Positions 1 through 6,582 are shown, counted from the stretch's first letter. The stretch is 33,768 bases of DNA from WAPX01 sp964622075 (GCA_964622075.1 CAZUMR010000028.1:1-33768), one strand, 5' to 3'. Notes: generated from the letters alone by a model not told the origin. A program made the numbers and translations.

Positions 1-236
1 GCTACATGCCTCAGCAAGTTCTTCGCGACTATCTGATCCGCATTGAGCCCGCAAACTCCGTAGGGGTGCTTCTCCGTTATTCTGCACGGCCCCTCGGAAC
101 AAACGTTGCAACACAGCCCCTTCCTTCCCGTCTCGCATATCGACGCCTTCTCCCTCCTCGTGTGCGGTGTTTCTAACCCTCTCTCCTTCGCCCTCCTTAC
201 GAGCTCCTTCACGTCCGGATTCGCTATCTCGACCAT
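1..236 (-). CDS. cooS: Anaerobic carbon monoxide dehydrogenase catalytic subunit, N-terminal part (runs off the window)
   Basis: Nickel-iron-sulfur CO dehydrogenase interconverts CO and CO2 with ferredoxin-type electron carriers. Only the first 78 codons are present; the gene continues past base 1. The translation begins MVEIANPDVKELV and contains C34, C42, C43, C46, C51 and C62 in the arrangement GLCCNVCSEGPCRI ... GVCG, which is the CooS N-terminal signature supplying cysteines for the D and B iron-sulfur clusters. It is followed by the conserved DQIVAKNLLRH stretch. The ATG at 236 is preceded by a TATA-like element about 28 nt upstream, so the mRNA is probably leaderless. The fragment is near 56% GC against about 45% for neighbouring genes. 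The C-cluster domain cannot be seen, so activity cannot be judged. Confidence 0.9.
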   Translation of the reverse strand, partial: MVEIANPDVKELVRRAKERGLETPHTRREKASICETGRKGLCCNVCSEGPCRITEKHPYGVCGLNADQIVAKNLLRHV

Positions 237-237
237 G

Positions 238-255
238 GTTAGATGTTCATCTAAC
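238..255. promoter_or_regulatory. Perfect 18-bp palindrome next to the cooS start codon
   Basis: GTTAGATG-TT-CATCTAAC is an exact 8-bp inverted repeat with a 2-nt spacer. It ends one base from the cooS ATG and overlaps the expected transcription start. A dimeric repressor bound here would block initiation. The regulator is unknown. Confidence 0.6.
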
Positions 256-258
256 AAG

Positions 259-275
259 TTTTAAAATTTTCTAAC
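259..275 (-). promoter_or_regulatory. TATA-like promoter element of cooS
   Basis: On the minus strand the sequence reads GAAAATTTTAAAACT, an AT-only core centred about 28 nt upstream of the cooS ATG. That spacing fits a leaderless archaeal transcript. It lies between two palindromes. Confidence 0.5.
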
Positions 276-277
276 AA

Positions 278-291
278 TTAGGTATGCCTAA
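278..291. promoter_or_regulatory. TTAGG-CCTAA inverted repeat upstream of the cooS TATA box
   Basis: TTAGGTATGCCTAA is a 5-bp inverted repeat (TTAGG/CCTAA) with a 4-nt spacer. From memory it resembles operators of DtxR/MntR-family metal-dependent repressors, which would suit a Ni-Fe enzyme. It shares the TTAG...CTAA outer bases with the palindrome at 238-255. Assignment to a particular regulator is inference. Confidence 0.4.
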
Positions 292-301
292 TGCAACATC
301 T

Positions 302-561
302 ACTTCTCTAATCCTTCTCTGGAAGTATATTGAGCTTAAGGGTAAAATAGAGCGGAAAGCAAGGCAGATTTTTGAAGAATGGCGGGAAAAAGAGCCTGAA
401 AGTACTTCAACAAGGTCTTTTTGAGGAATGGAAACTTAAGGAAAATAGTCTTTATTGAAGTTAAATCGGGAAAGTCAGGGCTAAGAAGGAGGGAGAGGCT
501 TGTCAGGGATGCTATTGAGCAGAGAAGGGTTGTATGGGAAATTTTGAGAGTTGAGAGGTAA
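302..561 (+). pseudogene. Remnant of a Holliday-junction-resolvase-like endonuclease (Endonuc_Holl family)
   Basis: Two pieces of one protein family sit in different frames. Bases 302-421 encode SLILLWKYIELKGKIE followed by ARQIFEEWREKE, which resembles the membrane-anchored N-terminus of the family. Bases 400-558 encode FLRNGNLRKIVFIEVKSGKS followed by RRRERLVRDAIEQRRVVWEIL, ending in TAA at 559-561. The C-terminal part holds the E-V-K nuclease motif. The central region that normally contains the remaining catalytic residues (roughly 70 codons by recollection of family length) is missing, and the first frame stops at 422-424. The gene is therefore broken by an internal deletion and frame change. 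It has no clear start codon in frame. The opposite-strand open frame here is a shadow. Confidence 0.7.
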
Positions 562-707
562 CTGTATACGAAAAATAAGAATAAAATAAAAAATAAAACA
601 ATCATGTGCGATACAGCTTGTAAATCAAGTGGTCTCTGAAAAATTAACTAACAAATCTGCAGTAAAACAGCAAAAGAAATTATATCCTGCCAGGGAAACT
701 TTCAAGC

Positions 708-1811
708 ATGCATTGCAGGAGGATGCCATATCTGAACAGAGTTTACAAAAACCTGAAGGCTGTAAAAAAGACTCAGGTCAAAAAAGTTCTTGAGAACATC
801 AGAAATTCCAGCTGCATAATTCCCGTTGGAGAAGGCAGATCAAGGTGTGCCCTCTACATAGGTCTCAGCAGGATAAAAAAGGCTGTAAAAACACCGGAAG
901 ACATAGACTTTCCCGGAAATACAATTCATGAAGCAGCAGAAGAGCTTGAAAAGAGGTTTGGAAAGGTTGCATTACTTGTAAACTCTGGAAGTGGTGAAAC
1001 TCTCATTCCCAGAAAAACTGTCCAAAAACTATCGGAGTACATAGAAACTTCAGGAACAAAAAACTTCACAATAAACGCAATAGTGTCCAACCCTGAGTCA
1101 AGTATAGGCAGGGTCAGAGAGAAGGAATTCGGATACATCATAGAACTAAGAGGTAGAAAAACAGAACCGAAGAGCGAGGCTGAATATCCCAAATTCGGAA
1201 TAATGAACGATATATACGAGCTCGGCAGTCTGATGCTGATTCACAGGATGAAGCTTGCAGTTAACATGAACAGAGACCACCGCTACGTGCTCGATGTCGA
1301 TTCCCAGTTTGAAAGGATATGCAGAATAGTTGACGATTTCACATCGCAGGACATGTATCAGGAATTGGTGGATGCAATAGAGAGAAGGTGTCACGTAACG
1401 GTTGGAGGTCTCGGCCCGGCAAGGAATGTTGCTCTGATGACCGTAATAAGACTTCAGCACGTAAAGAGGTCAGTTGGCGATGAAGCGTACATATCCGGAC
1501 CTCTTGCGCCTCATCCAAGAGCGGGAGATGTTTTGCTGTTAATATCCCGCAGCGGTGAAAACGATGCACTGATAAACTGGTGCGAGCAGATGAAAAGGAG
1601 TGGGGTTCAGGTTTACTCAATAGTTGGTAGGGAATCAACACTCTCCTCAATTTCAAACAGCTACGTTGTCAGGTGTGATGATGAGGATTTCTACTGCTAC
1701 GCTGCCTACGCCTTAAGCCCCCTGCCGCTGAGCGTTGTGGAAAAGCTTGCCTCACACGGCCTAAGATTGCCGGAGTACATACTCCGCTGGTATCACAGCG
1801 TCACCCAGTAA
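708..1811 (+). CDS. Double SIS-domain (phosphosugar-binding) protein
   Basis: The protein has 367 residues and contains two SIS folds, the domain that binds phosphosugars in isomerases and in sugar-sensing regulators. The first, around residues 35-165, has the loop NSGSGET. The second, around 225-350, has the matching loop SRSGEND. Tandem SIS domains occur in phosphoglucose/phosphomannose isomerases and in glucosamine-6-phosphate synthases, but no glutaminase domain is present and I cannot name the substrate. The start at 708 is supported by a TATA-like AATTATAT at 678-685, about 26 nt upstream. An ATG at 723 is the alternative. A-rich noncoding DNA follows (1812-2000), with no further gene visible there. 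Confidence 0.8.
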   Translation: MHCRRMPYLNRVYKNLKAVKKTQVKKVLENIRNSSCIIPVGEGRSRCALYIGLSRIKKAVKTPEDIDFPGNTIHEAAEELEKRFGKVALLVNSGSGETLIPRKTVQKLSEYIETSGTKNFTINAIVSNPESSIGRVREKEFGYIIELRGRKTEPKSEAEYPKFGIMNDIYELGSLMLIHRMKLAVNMNRDHRYVLDVDSQFERICRIVDDFTSQDMYQELVDAIERRCHVTVGGLGPARNVALMTVIRLQHVKRSVGDEAYISGPLAPHPRAGDVLLLISRSGENDALINWCEQMKRSGVQVYSIVGRESTLSSISNSYVVRCDDEDFYCYAAYALSPLPLSVVEKLASHGLRLPEYILRWYHSVTQ

Positions 1812-2000
1812 CATCCGTAACATAATCTCTGACATGATCTCTGGTTTGAATAACGATTGGATATAAGGGCGTAAGGGCAGCAAAGTTCGAATAAAAAATC
1901 AAAATAAAAAAATAAAAATAAAAAGTCAAAATAAAATGAAGGAATAAAAATAAAGGGAACAAAAGGTAAAAGATATTTACAACCTCACAAAACCGGGAGC

Positions 2001-2603
2001 ATGAAAAAGTTTGCAAAGTTTGCAGTGCTGTTGATAATCCTTGCAGTAGCCATTGCAGGATGTGCTCAGAATAAAATTGAAAGGGGTAAAGCCAGCGTGA
2101 AAACAACGGCCAACATGCCCAAAAATATGCCTGTTTCCAGCCCATCTAACGTTTCCAGAGTATCCAACAGCACAGTAACGAAAGTTTTCTTCTTCTATTC
2201 CTCAAAATGTCCCGTATGCAGAAACGTCCTGCCATACATGGAACTTCTCAGAAAAACAGATGGAAACAGGGTCAAATTCTACTTCTGCAACGTTTACAAC
2301 AACTCCGGATGTTCAAATGAGAGTTTGATGGTTGCGAAGCACATAGGGTTGAAGTACGTCCCGACTGTGGTGATAGCACATGGGATGTGGATTCAGGAGT
2401 TTCAGGGAATTGACGTTGTAAAAACCGCCTTGTTCCTCCACATGTTTGGACTGCCGGTACCGAAAGCGAGACTGAACAACACAACGTACAGCACCGAGTT
2501 ATGCATAAACTGCCATCTTAAAATGGGCAAAATGCCCGAAAAGTTCAACTGCACGTACTGCTGCCACCTGTCAAATAGTGCAAACAATACAACAACCAGC
2601 TAA
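2001..2603 (+). CDS. Thioredoxin-fold lipoprotein with C-terminal CxxCH motif
   Basis: This is a predicted exported, lipid-anchored thiol-redox protein of 200 residues. Residues 1-20 form a signal peptide ending in the lipobox AIAGC (C21). A low-complexity linker leads into a thioredoxin-like domain (about 58-150) with the active-site motif CPVC (C70, C73) and the expected cis-proline context VPTVV near residue 121. The C-terminal 40 residues are unusual: CINCH (168-172) matches a haem c attachment motif, and CTYCCH (184-189) is a second Cys/His cluster that does not match CxxCH exactly. The tail could bind one haem or a metal. The substrate is unknown. It converges on the HerA-like gene, with 25 bp between the stops. 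Confidence 0.75.
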   Translation: MKKFAKFAVLLIILAVAIAGCAQNKIERGKASVKTTANMPKNMPVSSPSNVSRVSNSTVTKVFFFYSSKCPVCRNVLPYMELLRKTDGNRVKFYFCNVYNNSGCSNESLMVAKHIGLKYVPTVVIAHGMWIQEFQGIDVVKTALFLHMFGLPVPKARLNNTTYSTELCINCHLKMGKMPEKFNCTYCCHLSNSANNTTTS

Positions 2604-2628
2604 ACACATAACAAAAAATATATAGCCT

Positions 2629-4371
2629 TCATTCCTCCCAGAACAGCCTTGCATTTTTCTGTTTTATTTTGAGGCCTTTTTTAGTACCCCTGCTTTTCCC
2701 GGTTTTTTCGGCCTTTCCTGTTTTCCCTGTTTTCTCTATCTCTTTCCCTGCTTCAATCTTTTCATCCTTAATCTTTTCATCCTTCTCAGCTTTATCTTTC
2801 TCTTTTTTATCTTTCTCTTTACTATAATTCCCGGCTTTCCCCGTAAATCCGCTGCTTACGGACACAGCTCCATCCATCAGGCTCGTCCACCTCATCCACT
2901 CTCCGGGAGCGTCTCTGCTGACACCTCCGTGGGATGTTAGCCTCTCCCTCACCCTCATAAGGACGGGAGCATTTATTGAGACTCCCGCAACAACTGCCTG
3001 CCCTTTCGTCAGCCCCGGCAGCTCGTCGAGCAAATCCCTGCCTATACTTTCAACACTGCTCCTTACATTTTCCTGATCTGCTGGATTGACAATTCTCATG
3101 ACAACCTGGGTCATGCACTGGCTGAGTATGTCCGGATCTATTTTGGATGGCCTCTGGCTTATCAGGCAGACTCCAACTCCAAATTTCCTGCCCTCGGCGA
3201 GTATTGTTCTCATAACATCGTAACTCCTTGCATCTCTTGAAGCAAACCTGTGAGCCTCTTCAACGATTATGAAGACGGGATACTCAAGCACCTCGCCCGT
3301 CTTTCCTTTTTCAGCGGCTATCCTTGCATTTAAAATTCTGTTCAGAAGAACAGATGCAAGAACCTGCTGTTCGAGATCGCTCATTTCGTATAGCTGTAAA
3401 ACGCTCAGCTGTCCCGGCCTTAACAGGTCCTTAAGCTCCATGTGAATGTAATCGTCTATTACATCCATCCCTTGAATGTATCTCCTTATTCTCCAGACGA
3501 GGGCTCTTGAAGTGTAGCTGTCATCCATTCTCATTATTTCATCAATCAGCTGCTGAGATGTGAACTTTTCCGGCATGTTTTCGTAAGCATTTTTCAGCAG
3601 GGCTTCCATCTTGTCGCTTAGATTTGGGAGTATTCCAACCAGCTCACTGTACTCAAGTTCGCAGAGTCTGATTTTTACCTCATCCTTCCCGAAAACCCTG
3701 ACCCTCGGCCTGTAGTTATCCGAGCAGAATTCGTCCATGCCCTCCATCTCCTTGAGCGTGTGATACTCCCCATGAGGATCAAGAACCAGAACAGCCGCCC
3801 TGTTGTATGGTTTCATCAGTTCTTCAGCTATAACCCCTGACAGGTAGCTCTTTCCACTGCCAGTTGATGCTAAGATGCAGAGGTGTTCACTTGTTATCAG
3901 AGATGCATCGAGCACAACAGGTACATCCTCATCTCTGTTGAGGAGGTAACCGACATGGAGTGACCCAATTTCCCCCACTCTCTTCTTCATCAGGGTTTCC
4001 TGAATTACATCGCTTTCCGCAAGGTACACTGGCTCTCCAGGAGGAGGAGGGATTCTCGGGTTTACAAAGCCAAGCTTCTTATCGTAGTATCCCATTACAC
4101 ACGCTTTTACTTCAAAGAGCTGGGTGTCGTTGTTTATCCCGAGAGCTTTAAGGATTTTTGAGGGGTGTATTGTGGGGCTGGAAAGAAAGGAATCGGGATA
4201 TGTGCGTAGAGGTTTCCTCTTAACAATTCTGCACATGACTTTTTTTCCATCAAGGATGTAGTAAACGAACTCTCCACTTTTCAGCTTTTTTTCATCTGAG
4301 GTGACGAAGGTGAATTCGTAAGTTCCTTCAGGACTTCTGACAGTACCCACCGGCTGAGGCATGTGTTCCAT
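2629..4371 (-). CDS. HerA/DUF87-family hexameric ATPase
   Basis: HerA-type FtsK-like ATPases translocate DNA and in archaea usually work with the NurA nuclease in end resection. This 580-residue protein has an N-terminal beta-barrel-like region (about 1-120), a Walker A motif ASTGSGKS (168-175), a Walker B segment FIIVEEAHRF near residue 370, and a downstream SQRPSKIDPDILSQ sensor region. The last 75 residues are a Lys/Glu-rich repetitive tail, probably disordered, that most family members lack as far as I know. No nurA, mre11 or rad50 is in the window, so this may be a paralogue rather than the canonical HerA. The ATG at 4371 gives MEHMPQPVG and matches a typical N-terminus. Confidence 0.82.
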   Translation of the reverse strand: MEHMPQPVGTVRSPEGTYEFTFVTSDEKKLKSGEFVYYILDGKKVMCRIVKRKPLRTYPDSFLSSPTIHPSKILKALGINNDTQLFEVKACVMGYYDKKLGFVNPRIPPPPGEPVYLAESDVIQETLMKKRVGEIGSLHVGYLLNRDEDVPVVLDASLITSEHLCILASTGSGKSYLSGVIAEELMKPYNRAAVLVLDPHGEYHTLKEMEGMDEFCSDNYRPRVRVFGKDEVKIRLCELEYSELVGILPNLSDKMEALLKNAYENMPEKFTSQQLIDEIMRMDDSYTSRALVWRIRRYIQGMDVIDDYIHMELKDLLRPGQLSVLQLYEMSDLEQQVLASVLLNRILNARIAAEKGKTGEVLEYPVFIIVEEAHRFASRDARSYDVMRTILAEGRKFGVGVCLISQRPSKIDPDILSQCMTQVVMRIVNPADQENVRSSVESIGRDLLDELPGLTKGQAVVAGVSINAPVLMRVRERLTSHGGVSRDAPGEWMRWTSLMDGAVSVSSGFTGKAGNYSKEKDKKEKDKAEKDEKIKDEKIEAGKEIEKTGKTGKAEKTGKSRGTKKGLKIKQKNARLFWEE

Positions 4372-4513
4372 GCTGATTCGAGGATGATAAACTTTGAGGA
4401 TAGCTGGGGAAAATGGATTTGTTATAAATAGTGTACAGGCATATAAAAATTAGAAGGAGTGAGATTGTCAGCAAAAACAATAAATAGCGTAATGGGGTTC
4501 GGTCTAAAAAAGA

Positions 4514-4584
4514 GCGCGGGTAGTCTAGTGGTAGGACAACGGCTTTCCGAGCCGTTAGCCCGGGTTCAAATCCCGGCCCGCGCA
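4514..4584 (+). tRNA. tRNA-Gly (anticodon TCC)
   Basis: A full cloverleaf is visible: acceptor GCGCGGG/CCCGCGC, anticodon stem ACGGC/GCCGT around loop TTTCCGA (anticodon TCC), T stem CCGGG/CCCGG around TTCAAAT, and discriminator A at 4584. CCA is not encoded. A TATA-like AATAAATA lies about 35 nt upstream, and a T-rich run (4588-4596) just downstream may end transcription. Confidence 0.96.
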
Positions 4585-4707
4585 TGTTCTGTTTTTTATG
4601 AGTTTAGTTGTTTAGGGGTTGTTTTTGAAAGGATTGTAAGGATTGTAAAAGATAGTAAGTAAAGATGATAGCAGAACATTAGTAAATAATAGTTAATAGT
4701 TGCTAAA

Positions 4708-4733
4708 AACACTAAACACTAACACTAAACACT
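4708..4733. repeat. Tandem 13-bp repeat, two copies
   Basis: AACACTAAACACT occurs twice in direct succession (4708-4720, 4721-4733) in the 167-bp spacer between tRNA-Gly and tRNA-Gln. No function is apparent; it may reflect slippage. Confidence 0.6.
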
Positions 4734-4751
4734 CACAATAAAGAGAAAAAA

Positions 4752-4824
4752 TAGTCCCGGGGGGATTCGAACCCCCGTCGCCGGCTCCAAAGGCCGGCAG
4801 GATTGACCACTACCCCACGGGACT
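4752..4824 (-). tRNA. tRNA-Gln (anticodon TTG)
   Basis: On the minus strand the acceptor AGTCCCG pairs with CGGGACT, the anticodon stem GCCGGC/GCCGGC encloses CTTTGGA (anticodon TTG), and the T arm is GGGGG-TTCGAAT-CCCCC. The discriminator is A and CCA is not encoded. Its first base (4824) directly follows the last base of the stop codon of the upstream lipoprotein gene (4825-4827). A TATA-like stretch inside that gene (about 4858-4868) could be its own promoter. Confidence 0.96.
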
Positions 4825-5709
4825 TTAGCTGGACAGTATGTGTGTCTGTATGGTGTAGGTATAACTATTTAGCGGTATGAAGATATTCCTGCCCTGCAAA
4901 CTCATACCGACGCCCATCTTAACCTTCACAGTCGTCTTCTCTCCATTCTTTATGTGAGTTACCCACCATTCCGGTATCTTGGAGTTATCAATATACATCG
5001 TAAACTCAACTTTCCCCTGCGAATTCGGCTTTATAATTTTGGTGCTGGTAATTCTACCACTACCCATCTTTATCCCGTTCATGTATATCTCGTACTCAAG
5101 GTAATTCAGGTAGAGAGGAACGGGCATGTCGTTAACAACAGTTGCACTGACGATTATCTGGGTTGTGTCGTGCGTCACATCGCCCCACCTGAGCTTTATG
5201 TCCTTGACTTCGCCCACCTTCTCTCCAGCAACAACTATGTCAGCATTCTTAACTGGAACGCCGCTGAGAAAATCCGTCTTAAACTCGCTTGTTCTCGTCA
5301 CAGGAATTCCAAACTTGAAGCCAAATATGGAGAATTCAAGGTTCGAGATTACCTTTACAGTCGTCCTTTCCCCATTCTTTATGTGAGTTACCCACCAGTC
5401 AACAAGCCTGCTGTTTATCAGATCAATTACAAGCCTTATGTTACTCTCGGGTGGTGAAATCGATGCTTTTCCAACAGAGTGGCCGTTTCCCATATCTATC
5501 CCATTCATATAAACTTTTACATTAACGCCACTCAGAGGTATTGAAAACGGCAGAGGATCTGTAACTGTAACATCTGAGATGATCTGAGTCACGCTGCTGT
5601 TAACCTCTCCCCAGTGCATCTTCACGCTCTTTACCTGTGGTTTCGAGCAACCCGTAAGAGTTGAAATAGATGCAATCAGGAGAACCGCCAGTATCAGTTT
5701 CCTGTTCAT
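4825..5709 (-). CDS. Lipoprotein with two LEA14/WHy-like domains
   Basis: This 294-residue exported protein has a signal peptide ending in lipobox LTGC (C21). The rest is an internal duplication. Each half begins with VK.(M/L).WG(E/D)V, continues with T-Q-I-I-(S/V)-x-(V/A)-T-V and (Y/V)MNGI.MG.G, and ends with the nearly identical WWVTHIKNGE(R/K)TTVKV. The pattern is that of LEA type 2 / WHy (water stress and hypersensitive response) beta-sandwich domains, which occur in archaeal exported proteins of unknown role. The repeated segment is also well conserved at DNA level, which suggests a fairly recent duplication or gene conversion. A TATA-like AAAATAATAAC near 5730-5742 (minus strand) lies about 27 nt upstream of the ATG. 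Confidence 0.78.
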   Translation of the reverse strand: MNRKLILAVLLIASISTLTGCSKPQVKSVKMHWGEVNSSVTQIISDVTVTDPLPFSIPLSGVNVKVYMNGIDMGNGHSVGKASISPPESNIRLVIDLINSRLVDWWVTHIKNGERTTVKVISNLEFSIFGFKFGIPVTRTSEFKTDFLSGVPVKNADIVVAGEKVGEVKDIKLRWGDVTHDTTQIIVSATVVNDMPVPLYLNYLEYEIYMNGIKMGSGRITSTKIIKPNSQGKVEFTMYIDNSKIPEWWVTHIKNGEKTTVKVKMGVGMSLQGRNIFIPLNSYTYTIQTHILSS

Positions 5710-5740
5710 GTGAGCTTGTTTACATTCATTGTTATTATTT

Positions 5741-5768
5741 TTTGGTATCCCCGGTTTGGTATCTCCGA
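5741..5768. repeat. Tandem 14-bp imperfect repeat upstream of the LEA14-like gene
   Basis: TTTGGTATCCCCGG and TTTGGTATCTCCGA lie back to back with two mismatches, just upstream of the TATA-like element of the minus-strand lipoprotein gene. This position suits an activator or the BRE region. Several nearby GATATC/GGTATC words add to the repetitive look. A regulatory role is inference. Confidence 0.4.
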
Positions 5769-5828
5769 TATCTTATACCTATATATAAAATTATTCTACC
5801 TTATCAGGCGATATCAGTACCAATGCCC

Positions 5829-5838
5829 TTAAATAAGC
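5829..5838 (+). promoter_or_regulatory. TATA-like box for the C/D box sRNA
   Basis: CTTAAATAAG is centred about 25 nt upstream of the terminal stem of the guide RNA at 5858, the spacing expected for archaeal transcription start. It could also drive the two small genes downstream. Confidence 0.5.
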
Positions 5839-5857
5839 GGAAATCTCATCTCAGCAA

Positions 5858-5914
5858 TGCCGATGATGACTGATGGGCGAACTGATCTGTGATGAGAGGG
5901 GAGAGTCTGAGGCA
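5858..5914 (+). ncRNA. C/D box guide sRNA (2'-O-methylation guide)
   Basis: The order of boxes is exactly that of an archaeal C/D sRNA: C box ATGATGA (5863-5869), a 12-nt guide (5870-5881), D' box CTGA (5882-5885), a 3-nt spacer, C' box GTGATGA (5889-5895), an 11-nt guide (5896-5906) and D box CTGA (5907-5910). A terminal stem TGCC (5858-5861) / GGCA (5911-5914) closes it. Such RNAs bind L7Ae, Nop5 and fibrillarin and direct methylation of the base paired to the fifth guide nucleotide before D or D'. The D' guide is complementary, with one G-U pair, to UUCGCCCAUUA, a stretch I recall from archaeal 23S rRNA just before the A-loop region. That target is from memory. The D guide predicts target ACUCUCCCCUC, which I cannot place. 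Confidence 0.88.
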
Positions 5915-5934
5915 GATTAAATGGAGGTTTCACT

Positions 5935-6147
5935 TTGAAAAACCAGAAACAGAGGTCAGGAATCAGGAAAGAGGCCGTTTTCAGATGTTTGACGAATCTG
6001 TCAATAATTACGGGAGCGATAAGTACAGCATTTATAGTATTCATAGCCCTCGTTCTTTCCAGAGTGGAATACCTTACATCCGCTGCTATATCTCTGTCTC
6101 TCGCACTGCTGTATCTCGTTTACAGGATTTTTACCGAAAGTGGATAA
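5935..6147 (+). CDS. Small membrane protein, unknown function
   Basis: This is a 70-residue protein with a basic N-terminus (KNQKQRSGIRKE) and two hydrophobic segments (about 20-42 and 45-66), so it is a predicted two-helix membrane protein. The start is TTG at 5935, chosen because a strong GGAGGT site lies at 5923-5928 with 6 nt spacing. A longer overlapping open frame from 5889 lacks such a site and starts inside the sRNA. The stop TAA (6145-6147) is in the same frame as the next gene and is followed within 25 nt by its start region, so the pair is probably one operon. I recognise no family. Confidence 0.6.
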   Translation: MKNQKQRSGIRKEAVFRCLTNLSIITGAISTAFIVFIALVLSRVEYLTSAAISLSLALLYLVYRIFTESG

Positions 6148-6171
6148 AGGTTAAAGCCGGGAGGTGATAGC

Positions 6172-6582
6172 ACGTTTGAGTATATTCTGGGGCTCGGTAT
6201 TGTTGCTCTGATTATCCTTCTGATCGGAATTTTGATAGCGATAGTCGTTTCAGGATTTTTTGTCTGGATTGCCCTCAAAATAGTTGGAGAGGACAGGGGA
6301 ATAATAGAGGCAGGTGTTGCAAACATTGTGGCTGGACTTGTTTCGGGTATTGCCATGTTCATAATTGCATTAATTCCTCTGCTGAATATAATCGCACCAA
6401 TACTGGCATTCTTCGTTTATGTTTATGTTCTGTCCTCAATGCTCAGAATTGACATTCTGAAGGGGTTTGCCGTGGCGATAATTTCGTACATAGTTTTTGC
6501 AGTGATTGCGGCCATAGCAGGAATGTTCGCAGGATTGCCTGCAATTCCAGTATATCACGCAAGATTTGGCAGGCCCTTTTAA
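6172..6582 (+). CDS. Membrane protein, unknown function, probable ACG start
   Basis: The hydrophobic protein has about four membrane segments (EYILGLGIVALIILL, VVSGFFVWIALKIVG, and two more to residue 130). The open frame has no ATG, GTG or TTG before TTG at 6232, yet hydrophobic coding continues upstream to ACG at 6172. That ACG follows a perfect Shine-Dalgarno GGAGGTGAT (6160-6168) with the spacer AGC. The moxR gene in this window has the same layout, AGGTGAT-AGC-TTG. I therefore place the start at ACG 6172 (136 codons). The conservative alternative is TTG 6232 (116 residues), which has no ribosome-binding site and loses the first helix. A base error turning ATG into ACG would also explain it. 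Confidence 0.6.
   Translation, partial: TFEYILGLGIVALIILLIGILIAIVVSGFFVWIALKIVGEDRGIIEAGVANIVAGLVSGIAMFIIALIPLLNIIAPILAFFVYVYVLSSMLRIDILKGFAVAIISYIVFAVIAAIAGMFAGLPAIPVYHARFGRPF

Noticed and set aside
336..605. Minus-strand open frame with a hydrophobic N-terminus (89 codons)
   Set aside because: It is antisense to the endonuclease remnant, whose plus-strand reading shows clear family residues. The hydrophobic look comes from A/G-rich DNA on the other strand.
1840..2000. A-rich repeats before the thioredoxin lipoprotein as a possible CRISPR leader or origin
   Set aside because: No regular repeat-spacer pattern, no repeated origin boxes and no replication gene nearby; it is simple AT-rich spacer DNA.
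5889..6167. Plus-strand open frame of 92 codons starting GTGATGAGAGG
   Set aside because: Its first codons are the C' box of the guide RNA and its product lacks helices or motifs. The TTG frame at 5935 has a good ribosome site and codes for membrane helices.
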